A DNA stretch of 64,000 bases, from assembly GCF_028473605.1 (NCBI RefSeq), contig NZ_CP097267.1, positions 624,501 to 688,500 on the forward strand. Direction: 5' to 3'. The stretch is from Acidovorax sp. NCPPB 3576 (GTDB taxonomy: Bacteria > Pseudomonadota > Gammaproteobacteria > Burkholderiales > Burkholderiaceae_C). Shown here piece by piece: positions 1 through 8,398 of this stretch; positions within the stretch are counted from its first letter, which is position 1, and every line of letters starts with the position of its first letter. A program made the position numbers and the translations under genes. The notes under the pieces were generated by a model. It was given only the letters and a program-made list of their open reading frames with translations, did not search any database and had not been told where the DNA came from.

Positions 1-1
1 C

Positions 2-1960
2 GTGGGCACGGGCGTCAAGCTCACCCGCGAGCAGCGCAAGGTGTTCGACGACTCGGTGCAGGACGACAAGGAAAAGGGCCGCGAGCAGACCTTCGCCGAG
101 CCCGAAGCCGAGGACGTGGCCGACGTCGCCTGTCCCACCTGCCAGGGCAGCCGGCTGAACGCCACGGCACGCGCCGTGCGCTTCGGCGAGAACGCTGCCG
201 CCGGCCGCGCGGGAGTGGGCATCGCCGATATCGCTGCGCTGTCGGTCACCGACATCCGCCAGTGGATCGAGGCGCTGCAGCAGGGTGCGGCCTTGAGCCG
301 GCGCGAGACCGACATCGCGCGCGACCTGATCCCCGAGATCCAGAGCCGGCTCGAATTCCTGGAAGAGGTGGGCCTGGGCTACCTCACGCTGGACCGGGGC
401 GCGCCCACGCTGTCGGGCGGCGAGGCGCAGCGCATCCGCCTGGCGGCGCAGCTGGGCAGCAACCTGCAGGGCGTGTGCTACGTGCTGGACGAGCCCACCA
501 TCGGCCTGCACGCGCGCGACAACCAGATCCTGCTGAACGCGCTGCACAAGCTGGGCGACAAGGGCAACACGCTGGTGGTGGTGGAGCACGACGAGGACAC
601 CATCCGCCGCGCCGACCACATCATCGACATCGGCCCGAGCGCTGGCAAGCGCGGCGGGCGGCTGGTGGCGCAGGGCAGCGTGGCCGACGTGCAGGCCGCC
701 GAGGACTCGCAGACCGGCCGCTACCTGCTGCATGCCATGCGGCACCCGCTGCAGGCCCGGCGCCCGGTGGTGCCGCCCGTGCACATCGTCCGTTCGGACG
801 CTACTATTTTAATAGCTACAACGGCAGATAGTACTAGGGCGCAAGGCCAAAAAGAGCCCGAAACCGCCCAGCCGGAGCACTGGCTGACCGTGCGCGGCGC
901 CCATCTGCACAACCTGCAGCGCGTGACGGCCAGCGTGCCGCTCAACCGCCTGGTGGCCGTGACCGGCGTGAGCGGCTCGGGCAAATCGACCCTGGCGCGC
1001 GACGTGCTGCTGGCCAACGTGCAGGCCTGGGTGCAGCAGCGCTCTACCAAGGCCGGGCGCGACGCGATGGACGCCGGCAAGGCGCCGCCCCTCGTGGGCT
1101 GCAGCGGCCTGTCGGGCTTCGAGACGGTGGACCGCGTGCTGGAAGTGGACCAGACCCCCATCGGCAAGACGCCGCGCAGCTGCCCCGCCACGTACATCGG
1201 CTTCTGGGACACCATCCGCAAGCTGTTCGCCGAAACGCTGGAGGCCAAGGCGCGCGGCTACGCGGCCGGCCGGTTCAGCTTCAACACCGGCGAAGGGCGC
1301 TGCCCGGGCTGCGAAGGCCAGGGCATCCGCACCATCGCCATGAGCTTCCTGCCCGACGTGAAGGTGCCCTGCGAGACCTGCCACGGCGCGCGCTTCAACC
1401 CCGAGACGCTGGCCGTCACTTGGCGCGGCAAGAGCATCGGCGACGTGCTGCAGATGGAGGTGGACGAGGCGGTGGAGTTCTTCGCCAGCATGCCCAGCAT
1501 CGCGCACCCGCTGCAACTGCTGAAAGACGTGGGCCTGGGCTACCTCACGCTGGGCCAGCCCAGCCCCACGCTGTCGGGCGGCGAGGCGCAGCGCATCAAG
1601 CTGGTGACCGAGCTGACCAAGGTGCGCGACGAGGTCGGCCGCCGCGGCCAGAAGGCGCCGCACACCCTCTACGTGCTGGACGAGCCCACCGTGGGCCTGC
1701 ACATGGCCGACGTGCACAAGCTCATCCAGGTGCTGCACCGGCTGGTGGACGGCGGGCACAGCGTGGTCGTCATCGAGCACGACCTGGACGTGATCGCCGA
1801 AGCCGACTGGATTCTCGACCTGGGGCCGGAGGGCGGCCGGGAAGGGGGCCGAATCGTCGCGGCGGCGGCGCCGGAAGACGTGGTGCGGCTCGGCACGCAC
1901 ACCGGCAAGGCCCTGGGGCCGGTGCTGGCGCGGGGACAGGGGGCTGGTGACTTGAGGTGA
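2..1960 (+). CDS. uvrA: UvrA excinuclease ATPase, C-terminal part (5' end outside window)
   Basis: Damage-recognition ATPase of nucleotide excision repair (UvrABC), cytoplasmic and DNA-bound. The frame is open at the left edge, so only the last 652 residues are present. In order: a CPTCQGSRLN zinc-type motif (about residue 44), first ABC signature LSGGEAQR (about 137), Walker B YVLDEPTIGL (about 160), second Walker A GVSGSGKS (about 321), second zinc module CPGCEGQG...CETCHGARFN, second LSGGEAQR and YVLDEPTVGLH. This is the normal UvrA order. Residues about 265-290, between the halves, are low-complexity and coincide with an intergenic-type repeat read in frame. The RSCPATY wording might indicate a UvrA paralogue; the missing N-terminus prevents a decision. 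Confidence 0.93.
   Translation: MGTGVKLTREQRKVFDDSVQDDKEKGREQTFAEPEAEDVADVACPTCQGSRLNATARAVRFGENAAAGRAGVGIADIAALSVTDIRQWIEALQQGAALSRRETDIARDLIPEIQSRLEFLEEVGLGYLTLDRGAPTLSGGEAQRIRLAAQLGSNLQGVCYVLDEPTIGLHARDNQILLNALHKLGDKGNTLVVVEHDEDTIRRADHIIDIGPSAGKRGGRLVAQGSVADVQAAEDSQTGRYLLHAMRHPLQARRPVVPPVHIVRSDATILIATTADSTRAQGQKEPETAQPEHWLTVRGAHLHNLQRVTASVPLNRLVAVTGVSGSGKSTLARDVLLANVQAWVQQRSTKAGRDAMDAGKAPPLVGCSGLSGFETVDRVLEVDQTPIGKTPRSCPATYIGFWDTIRKLFAETLEAKARGYAAGRFSFNTGEGRCPGCEGQGIRTIAMSFLPDVKVPCETCHGARFNPETLAVTWRGKSIGDVLQMEVDEAVEFFASMPSIAHPLQLLKDVGLGYLTLGQPSPTLSGGEAQRIKLVTELTKVRDEVGRRGQKAPHTLYVLDEPTVGLHMADVHKLIQVLHRLVDGGHSVVVIEHDLDVIAEADWILDLGPEGGREGGRIVAAAAPEDVVRLGTHTGKALGPVLARGQGAGDLR
797..863. repeat. 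Intergenic-type hairpin repeat embedded in uvrA
   Basis: The segment contains GCTACTATTTTAATAGC (GCTA...TAGC hairpin) followed by AGTACTAGGGCGC and a purine-rich tail. It resembles, loosely, the elements at 28204, 30853 and 59224. Here it is read through in frame inside uvrA and encodes a poorly conserved-looking linker (SDATILIATTADSTRAQG). Family membership is judged by eye. Confidence 0.5.
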
Positions 1961-2025
1961 AGTCCCCATGGTTCTCGCCGTGCATTCAGAGGTGCGCCAA
2001 GCCGATGCACGTTGCCCGAACGCCT

Positions 2026-3075
2026 TCAATTCATGGGCGTGTGCTGCAGCGTGGGGATGACTTGGGTGCCGAAAAGCCGGAAGGAATTTTCGAAAGAAAC
2101 CCGGTTTTCTCGGTTACCCGCAAAGAATCCGACGATGTTGGCGGCACCTGTCAGCCTTGCTTGTTCAACGATTTGTTCGATCACTTCGACCGGGGTGCCC
2201 GCGATGATGTCGTCCGTCAGGATGGATGGAATCTGCGTTTGCGCCGCTTGGGCATGTTCCCTTGCCTCCGAAGCACTCTGGGCGACGAAGATGCAGCGGC
2301 GGACAGCCAATTGCTCAGGGTTGCAGGGCTTGCCCTTCGCGGCCCACACACTCCGATAGTTGTCGAAGAGTTCCTTGATCTGCGGCGTCGCCAAGAAGCC
2401 GGTGCATGCCTTGTATCCCCGTTTCGCTACCTCTTGCGCCGAAGTATTGCTGCGGATGGTGGCCCATACCGGCGGTCCGGGCCGCTGGAGCGGCCTGGGC
2501 AGCACGGGCAGTTGGTCGAACGACCAATATTGGCCATGGTGAGACAACGTGGGATGGTTCCATGCCTTGTCCAGAATTTCCAGCGCTTCGTTGAACATGG
2601 GTGTGATGTCCTCCTGAGCAATGCCGACCGCCTGCGCTTCCTGGGGGTTGGAGCCACGGGCAACGCCTACTTCCAGCCTTCCCCCGCTCAGATGGTCCAA
2701 CATTGCCACCTCTTCCAAAAAGCGCCATGGATGCCATAGGGGCAGGACCCAGCCCAACACGCCGATGCGCAAATTTTGTGTTCTGACTGCGAGTGCGGCG
2801 GCGAGGATGCCAGGACAGGGGGAAATCCGGGCGCCGCTGAAATGGTGTTCGCTGAAAAATATGCCATGAAAGCCAAGATGTTCGGCTTCGGTCCACAGTT
2901 TGAGGCGCCACGCGAACTCTTCTTGAAATGCGTCGCGGCAATGGGTGGCCGCAGAGGGATCGGCGGATGTATTGAGCTGTTCGAAGATCCAGGGTTTTAT
3001 GGTGGTTTTAAGATATCTGCATGAAGTTGAGGTTTTTTCGGAGGGCCGTTCAGACGTGGAAAGTGAGTCGTACAT
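2026..3075 (-). CDS. Luciferase-like (LLM class) flavin-dependent monooxygenase
   Basis: Bacterial-luciferase-like TIM-barrel monooxygenase of about 349 aa, close to the usual family length of 340-370. Family features seen: SEHHF (about residue 75), a LRIGVLGWVLPLWHP strand, the DHLSGGRLEVGVARG segment, and a C-terminal GTPVEVIEQI stretch. Such enzymes use FMNH2 and O2 on alkyl or sulfonate substrates; the substrate cannot be told. The only in-frame ATG (3075) lies about 28 residues before the conserved KPWIFEQL start and lacks a clear ribosome site, so the N-terminus is doubtful. The gene is convergent with uvrA and borders an AT-rich patch. Confidence 0.85.
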   Translation of the reverse strand: MYDSLSTSERPSEKTSTSCRYLKTTIKPWIFEQLNTSADPSAATHCRDAFQEEFAWRLKLWTEAEHLGFHGIFFSEHHFSGARISPCPGILAAALAVRTQNLRIGVLGWVLPLWHPWRFLEEVAMLDHLSGGRLEVGVARGSNPQEAQAVGIAQEDITPMFNEALEILDKAWNHPTLSHHGQYWSFDQLPVLPRPLQRPGPPVWATIRSNTSAQEVAKRGYKACTGFLATPQIKELFDNYRSVWAAKGKPCNPEQLAVRRCIFVAQSASEAREHAQAAQTQIPSILTDDIIAGTPVEVIEQIVEQARLTGAANIVGFFAGNRENRVSFENSFRLFGTQVIPTLQHTPMN

Positions 3076-3128
3076 TCTTAAAAAAGTCGGGAGGTAAGCG
3101 TATGGAATGATTGCGAAAAGGAAACGGA

Positions 3129-3177
3129 AGCGCTCTCACTCGCAATCGCGTTGATCATTTCCTTATAAACCTGCGGC
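3129..3177 (-). pseudogene. Remnant of the 3' end of a paralogue of the 4132-5121 gene
   Basis: Positions 3141-3170 match 4159-4188 at 28 of 30 bases. Read on the minus strand the scrap encodes VYKEMINAIASE, aligning with VYEEMINAIARE at the C-terminus of the 329-aa gene upstream. Outside this stretch the similarity stops and the frame runs on to a stop at 3078. A duplicated gene deleted down to its 3' tip explains this best. Confidence 0.6.
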
Positions 3178-3204
3178 TAATCGCGCTCCCTTGGAAGATT
3201 TGGA

Positions 3205-3573
3205 TCAATCTGCATGTGGTTCTTCAATTTTCTTAGCGTCCCACCGTTTTAATTCAACGGCTTTGGCGAGCATTCCCAATGTGAGTGGAACTTTTATCAC
3301 CTCTTTTTTTAGCTTCGCTCGAAAGCCAGGAAAGGGCAGTAGCAGCATTTTGAAGGGATTCAAACCTTCTCCATTAAAGTATCTTTGGAAATCGAATGCC
3401 TCGTAATCTACTTCGAATTTATCAAAGAACTTCTCCATGAAATCTACTGCGTCATCTCCCGTGATTTGCAGATCGTCCTCAATTGTTGTGAGTTGATTTA
3501 GGATTTTGCTCGGAAAAACGCCGGATTCTCTTCTTGCGAAATCCTCTAATTCTGCAACAAGATTTCTTTTCAT
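3205..3573 (-). CDS. DUF1493 family protein
   Basis: A 122-aa acidic protein with the pattern seen in DUF1493 proteins: DDLQITGDDAVDFMEKFF, then FEVDYEAFDFQRYFNGEG, then a basic C-terminal half. Function is unknown. Family members often sit beside a small membrane protein in accessory loci, as here. The start ATG (3573) overlaps the stop of the upstream frame as TAATG, suggesting translational coupling. Base composition is clearly AT-richer than the flanking chromosome, suggesting acquisition. It might be an immunity or accessory protein of a toxin locus; no toxin was recognised. Confidence 0.7.
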   Translation of the reverse strand: MKRNLVAELEDFARRESGVFPSKILNQLTTIEDDLQITGDDAVDFMEKFFDKFEVDYEAFDFQRYFNGEGLNPFKMLLLPFPGFRAKLKKEVIKVPLTLGMLAKAVELKRWDAKKIEEPHAD

Positions 3574-4005
3574 TAGAAAACCCTATCCTCTTCTTTTGCA
3601 ATTGCATTGTAGGCGCGCAAAGATTCAGTGGAGATTCTGTAGGCGTCATAAGCCAGCATAAAAACCCCAATCACTGGGATTGATCGTCCTACAAATGTAC
3701 CTATATTTTTAACGAACAGCACCTTTAACTGGAGCATGCTCTTCCAAGTGATTGTTGGAAGGATTTTGTATTTCAGTTCAAAAGGAAGAGCTCTTCTTGA
3801 TACAACAGAAGCAATAGATGTTCCTTTGGTAGCGCCACCAAATTTCCCCCGAGTAGGAAGCATAGGGTAACCTGCAATAATTGCTCCCAATACCGTAACG
3901 TCTTCTACGCCGAAGTGTCGTGCTGCGGTGTCTACAAAAGACTAGAAAGAATAGTTCCTGAGGTTCCAGTTGTTCATGAATGCCAAAAGTATAAATGTTG
4001 CTCAA
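3573..4005 (-). pseudogene. Small membrane protein gene interrupted by a one-base frameshift
   Basis: The downstream frame encodes LGAIIAGYPMLPTRGKFGG, ATKGTSIAS, a hydrophobic segment (FVGRSIPVIGVFMLAYDAYR) and ends EDRVF. It matches my recollection of small membrane proteins that accompany DUF1493 genes. This frame has no ATG, and a TAG stop precedes SFVDTAARHFG. In another frame just upstream, a TTG (4005) with GGAGG five bases before it encodes SNIYTFGIHEQLEPQELFF. Removing one T from the run at 3936-3939 (AAAA on the plus strand) joins them as ...LVFVDTAARHFG..., giving about 143 aa. Either a real inactivating indel or a sequencing error. Confidence 0.65.
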
Positions 4006-4131
4006 TCTAACCTCCGTTGTTATGGACGGTTTTTTCACATCTAAAAATTAGCGCTACTCAGCACCATATCAAATGCTGGTAGAGGAATTTCTAAGAGTTT
4101 TCAGTTGATCTATACGATCACTTGATTCATT

Positions 4132-5121
4132 TCAAAGAAATGAGGATACATTCTCGCGCGCAATCGCGTTGATCATTTCTTCATAAACTTTTATCACTTT
4201 TTCGTAAGCACCAGGCTTCTCTTTCAACATGCTTTTTACGTAGTCCATCCTGCTGTCTGAACATTCGACGCCAGAAGCGCAGCGGCTGGCTACGTCAAAT
4301 TCGGTCGAATTGCAATTCAAGCCCAAGCCACAGGGAAGAAGGTATATGGCAAGGCCCACATCGGTATCAGAGGCGAGTGGGTAAAAATGATCGTTGAATT
4401 TGTATCCGCGTGCTCCTGTATCGGGGTCAACCTGCAGCGCTATGCGCGGACCTATATCTTCGATAACCATGGGGTCTTGGGTTGCAAGCAGTTGGGTCAA
4501 TGCTGATTTTCGATTTTGTCGTTGCTCTTCCTTATTGTTTCCGGGGCTGTTGATCTTTTCTAGGAAATTTCTTTCCGCGAGAAGCAAGGGATCTTTCTTT
4601 TGCACGCCCTCTGATTTGACTTCGGCGATTCTACTGTCAGATAATTCACTCGCTAGGAAGTTTGCGCACTGGGCGCGCAAAATATCGGCCGATTTGGAGA
4701 TGGAAGTGTAATCTGAATTGTTTTTATTAGCGCTGTAGGGCGTTTGTACTTGCTTGAAATATTTTCCGTCTGCAGTAACGCTTTTACATTGAGATAAGGC
4801 GTGGGCTGCGTAATAAGTACCACCCAATTCCGGATGTTGCATTGCGTATATCACGAATGCACGAAGATCTTTTGAATCGTTATATCGATTTAAAATCTGA
4901 GAGGATAAAGCCGCCTTTTTCGATGGACTTTCGGGCAACTTCTGCCAAGATTCGTTAACGTTCACCACAATTTCCGAATGCGAACTTGCACGTTCATGTG
5001 CGCTGTTTACTTTGTAAGCGGGCGTGGATTCTGGGACTGCATTGGTGACCTTTAAAGTGACAGCCACTGCAATGATCCCTATCACTGAAATTGCGGCAAG
5101 CCTTTTCATATTTTTGTGCAT
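4132..5121 (-). CDS. Unknown anchored or secreted protein, 329 aa
   Basis: Not recognised. Residues about 6-27 (RLAAISVIGIIAVAVTLKV) form one hydrophobic segment with a basic flank, so it is a signal anchor or signal peptide and the rest is periplasmic. The C-terminal region carries four cysteines in two closely spaced pairs (LPCGLGLNC and RCASGVEC), suggesting disulfides. The start at 5121 has GAGGG about ten bases upstream. It lies 6 bp after the secreted 182-aa gene, probably in one operon. Composition is AT-rich, and a scrap of a paralogue lies at 3129-3177. Confidence 0.75.
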   Translation of the reverse strand: MHKNMKRLAAISVIGIIAVAVTLKVTNAVPESTPAYKVNSAHERASSHSEIVVNVNESWQKLPESPSKKAALSSQILNRYNDSKDLRAFVIYAMQHPELGGTYYAAHALSQCKSVTADGKYFKQVQTPYSANKNNSDYTSISKSADILRAQCANFLASELSDSRIAEVKSEGVQKKDPLLLAERNFLEKINSPGNNKEEQRQNRKSALTQLLATQDPMVIEDIGPRIALQVDPDTGARGYKFNDHFYPLASDTDVGLAIYLLPCGLGLNCNSTEFDVASRCASGVECSDSRMDYVKSMLKEKPGAYEKVIKVYEEMINAIARENVSSFL

Positions 5122-5127
5122 ACTTTG

Positions 5128-5676
5128 TCATCCCTCATTGCATTTGCGGTGGCTCGGCTTATTGGTATTGATCGAGTCGGGGAATGGAGTGTCTATCAGC
5201 TTGATTGATGAATATTTGTAGCCCGGATTAATGGCCCAGGTTTCTCTACTGCCGTCCGCGTAAGAAACGGTAAATCCGTTGTAGGTAACGCCATTCATTG
5301 AAATTTTGAAATCCCTGGCAAAATCTCGGTAAGAGTCTATCGTTCCAAGGTTTGTCATGTAATTGAACACCTCTTGGGCCGCAAGCCAGCGATTGGTCAC
5401 GTCCGAGTTCCTTGTCGTGCTTTTAGCGCCTGAACTGACCCGCGCCACACAGACGCTGGTCCCGCTTTCAATGGCTGACATCTGCGCCATGATGTCAATG
5501 CTGTCACCCAAAACAACCGTTCCATAAAAGCCTGGGCCGCCGAAAAACCCTGTAAGGGGATCTGGACTCGCTATCACGGTTACATCCGGTAGAACCGGTT
5601 CGTCAGTGAGTCCAGCGGACGAATGCGTCAGCCCGAAAAAAGCAATGAACGGATGGCATAGGTATTTGATTTTCAT
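5128..5676 (-). CDS. Unknown secreted protein, 182 aa
   Basis: Not recognised. The N-terminus MKIKYLCHPFIAFFGLTHSS reads as a signal peptide with cleavage near SAG. The mature part is glycine-rich at the start (GFFGGPGFYG), with isolated cysteines near residues 77 and 180. A strong ribosome site (AGGGAGGAAA directly before ATG) supports the start. A candidate promoter lies at 5724-5752, so this is probably the first gene of the AT-rich minus-strand operon 5676-3205. Confidence 0.75.
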   Translation of the reverse strand: MKIKYLCHPFIAFFGLTHSSAGLTDEPVLPDVTVIASPDPLTGFFGGPGFYGTVVLGDSIDIMAQMSAIESGTSVCVARVSSGAKSTTRNSDVTNRWLAAQEVFNYMTNLGTIDSYRDFARDFKISMNGVTYNGFTVSYADGSRETWAINPGYKYSSIKLIDTPFPDSINTNKPSHRKCNEG

Positions 5677-5723
5677 TTTCCTCCCTTGTTAAATCGGTCG
5701 TTATCGACTTTCCGAAGGGCGGA

Positions 5724-5752
5724 ATTATTTGTATTGCTGCGATTCTCGTCAA
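5724..5752 (-). promoter_or_regulatory. Candidate sigma-70 promoter of the AT-rich operon
   Basis: On the minus strand, TTGACG (5752-5747) and AATAAT (5729-5724) are separated by 17 bases. Each hexamer is one mismatch from consensus, and the pair lies about 50 bases upstream of the 5676 start codon. No upstream operator was seen. Confidence 0.5.
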
Positions 5753-5954
5753 TCGCTATTGTGTAACAGCCTAGTACGTAACATCGCTGGCATGTCGCAG
5801 CCCTGGCATAGCGTCCATCAAAGGATTGATATCCACGGCCCCCTCGTAGAAGGCCGTGACGCTCCACGATTTGCGCACAAACGCTCGATAGACGGTCAAG
5901 GTTGGGTGTTCAGACTGCGCTGCAGATGAAACCCCCTCCTGGAGCCTTTCCGAC

Positions 5955-7331
5955 ATGAGCCAAGACAACGCCCAACTGCTGGCCGACGAAGCAAAGTACT
6001 GCTCGTTCGGCGACACCGTCCACTACGTCAACCCGCCCAAGATCTTCGACGGCTGCGAGGGCAGCTACATGTACGACGCGCAGGGCACGCCCTACCTCGA
6101 CCTGCAGATGTGGTATTCGGCCGTGAACTTCGGCTACAAGAACAAGCGGCTGGAAGAGGTCATGATCCGCCAGCTGCAGACCCTGCCGCAGGTGGCCAGC
6201 CAGTACCTGCACCCCACGAAGATCGAGCTGGCGAAGTTCATCGCCCAGGACGCCGAAGCCAAGTGGGGCAACGCGGGCCGCGTGCATTTCAACGTGGGCG
6301 GCGCGCAGGCCATCGAGGATTCGCTCAAGGTGGTGCGCAACGCCACCGGCGGCAAGAGCCTGATGTTCGCCTTCGAGGGCGGCTACCACGGCCGCACGCT
6401 GGGCGCCTCCAGCATCACCTCCAGCTACCGCTACCGCCGCCGCTTCGGCCACTTCGGCGACCGTGCGCAGTTCCTGCCGTTTCCGTACCCGTTCCGCCGC
6501 CCCAAGGGCATGACGGCCGAGGAATATTCGGAGTCGCTGGTCAAGGAGTTCGCCCGCAAGTTCGAGAACGAATACCACGCCGTGTGGGACCCCAAGACGC
6601 GCCAGTGCGAATACGCGGCCTTCTACATCGAGCCCATCCAGGGCACGGGCGGCTACGTGGTGCCGCCGGCCAATTTCTTCAAGGGCCTCAAGAAGGTGCT
6701 GGACGACCACGGCGTGCTGCTGGTGGTGGACGAGATCCAGATGGGTTTCTGGCGCACCGGCAAGCTGTGGTCGGTCGAGAACTTCGGCGTCAAACCCGAT
6801 GTGCTGGTGTTCGCCAAGGCGCTGACCAATGGCCTGAACGCGCTGTCCGGCCTGTGGGCGCGCGAGGAACTGATCAACCCCACGATCTTCCCGCCGGGCT
6901 CGACGCACTCCACCTTCGCCTCCAACCCGCTGGGCACGGCGCTCGGCCTGGAGGTGATGAAGATGACGCACGAGATGGATTTCGGCGCCCAGGTGCGCGA
7001 CAGCGGCGCCTACTTCCTGGAAGGCCTCAAGGACCTGCAAAAGCGCCACAAGGAGATCGGCGACGTGGACGGCCTGGGGCTGGCGCTGCGGGCCGAGATC
7101 TGCACCGAAGACGGCTTCACGCCCAACCGCGCGCTGCTGGACAAGATGGTGGACATCGGCCTGGAGGGCAACCTGGAATACCAGGGCCAGAAGCGCGGCC
7201 TGGTGCTGGACGTGGGCGGCTACTACAAGAACGTCATCACGCTGGCGCCGTCGCTGATGATCACGCGCCCCGAGATCGACGAGGCCCTGGTGCTGCTGGA
7301 GCAGCTTCTCACACGCGCCAAGCGCAGCTGA
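5955..7331 (+). CDS. Class-III PLP-dependent aminotransferase
   Basis: Fold-type I, class-III (omega) aminotransferase of 458 aa, near the family norm of 430-460. Motifs: GGAQAIEDSLKVVR, FEGGYHGRTLGA (PLP phosphate and ring contacts), EPIQGTGGY, VVDEIQMGFWRTG, and the PLP lysine K288 in VFAKALTNG. It transfers an amino group between an omega-amino or amino acid substrate and a keto acid; the substrate is not predictable. The start has GGAG about ten bases upstream. The stop overlaps the next gene (TGATG), so it heads a three-gene unit with the GNAT and arginase-like genes, suggesting metabolism of an amine or guanidino compound. Confidence 0.9.
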   Translation: MSQDNAQLLADEAKYCSFGDTVHYVNPPKIFDGCEGSYMYDAQGTPYLDLQMWYSAVNFGYKNKRLEEVMIRQLQTLPQVASQYLHPTKIELAKFIAQDAEAKWGNAGRVHFNVGGAQAIEDSLKVVRNATGGKSLMFAFEGGYHGRTLGASSITSSYRYRRRFGHFGDRAQFLPFPYPFRRPKGMTAEEYSESLVKEFARKFENEYHAVWDPKTRQCEYAAFYIEPIQGTGGYVVPPANFFKGLKKVLDDHGVLLVVDEIQMGFWRTGKLWSVENFGVKPDVLVFAKALTNGLNALSGLWAREELINPTIFPPGSTHSTFASNPLGTALGLEVMKMTHEMDFGAQVRDSGAYFLEGLKDLQKRHKEIGDVDGLGLALRAEICTEDGFTPNRALLDKMVDIGLEGNLEYQGQKRGLVLDVGGYYKNVITLAPSLMITRPEIDEALVLLEQLLTRAKRS

Positions 7332-8398
7332 TGCCCTGGCGCAACCCGCTCGAGCCGCAGGCGCTGGCCGGGCATTTCGCCGCGCACCCGCCGCAGGGCT
7401 TCACGGTGCTGCAGGGCCTGCCGGTGCCGGCCTTCGTGGCGCCGCTGGACCTGCTCACCACGGCGGACGATGCGCTCAAGGCCCGGGTGCGGGCGCTGCC
7501 GCTGTTCGCGCGCTGGTCCCGCTGGCTGCGGGTGGCCACGGGGTTCGTGGGCACCACGGTGACCGAATACGCGCCGCTGCCCGCGGATGGCACCGCGCCC
7601 GAGGCCCTGGCGCAGGCCGTGCGCGCGGGGCCGGGGCGGCGCTTCGCGCTGGCGATCATCAAGGACCTGCCGCAGCAGTCGCCCCTGCTGTCCGATGCCG
7701 ACAACGCCTACGCGGCCGCCCTGGCGCACGCTTGCGAGCGCCAGGGCTTCGTGCTGGTCGAGGGGCAGGCGCTGGCCTACGTGCCCATCGACTTCGCGAG
7801 CATCGACGACTACCTGGGCCGCCTGTCCGCCAGCCGGCGCCAGAACCTGCGCCGCAAGCTGCGCAGCCGCGCGGGGCTGTCGGTGCGCCGCATCGCCACG
7901 GGCGAGGCCTTTGCCGACGACGCGGTGGTGGATGCCTACTACGCGCTGTACGAAGCCGTTTATGCGCAGAGCGAGGTGCACTTCGACCGGCTCACGCGCA
8001 ACTTCTTCGCCGCCGTGCTGCGCGATGCGTCCAGCGGCGGCGTCGCCTTCGAGTACCGCCACGCCGGCACCGGCGAGCTGCTGGGCTGGAACCTGTGCTA
8101 CGTGCACGGCGGCCGCCTGGTGGACAAGTACATCGGGCTGGCCTACCCGGCCGCGCGCGAGGCCAACCTGTATTTCGTGAGCTGGATGGAAAACCTCGAG
8201 TACGCGTTGGCGCAGGGGCTCACGCACTATGTCGCCGGCTGGACCGACCCCGAGGTCAAGCGCAGCCTGGGCGCGCGCTTCACCTTCACCCGCCACGCGG
8301 TGTACGTGCGCCAGCCGGTGCTGCGCGCGCTGGCGCGGCGATTCGCCGGGCGCTTCGAGAGCGACCGGCAGTGGCGCGACCGGGCGGAGGCCGCATGA
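7331..8398 (+). CDS. GNAT-family (FemAB/COG3146-like) acyltransferase
   Basis: About 355 aa. The C-terminal two thirds resemble the double-GNAT 'peptidogalycan biosynthesis'-type proteins: YLGRLSASRRQNLRRKLR, then a core of LLGWNLCYVHGGRLVDKYIG, and TDPEVKRSLGARF near the C-terminus. It presumably transfers an acyl or aminoacyl group, acceptor unknown. The ATG lies inside the TGATG overlap with the aminotransferase stop, and its own stop overlaps the next start as ATGA, implying coupled translation of all three genes. Confidence 0.75.
   Translation: MPWRNPLEPQALAGHFAAHPPQGFTVLQGLPVPAFVAPLDLLTTADDALKARVRALPLFARWSRWLRVATGFVGTTVTEYAPLPADGTAPEALAQAVRAGPGRRFALAIIKDLPQQSPLLSDADNAYAAALAHACERQGFVLVEGQALAYVPIDFASIDDYLGRLSASRRQNLRRKLRSRAGLSVRRIATGEAFADDAVVDAYYALYEAVYAQSEVHFDRLTRNFFAAVLRDASSGGVAFEYRHAGTGELLGWNLCYVHGGRLVDKYIGLAYPAAREANLYFVSWMENLEYALAQGLTHYVAGWTDPEVKRSLGARFTFTRHAVYVRQPVLRALARRFAGRFESDRQWRDRAEAA

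Noticed and set aside
5673..5867. Minus-strand 64-codon frame upstream of the secreted 182-aa gene
   Set aside because: It covers the candidate promoter and leader of the next gene and has no recognisable feature.
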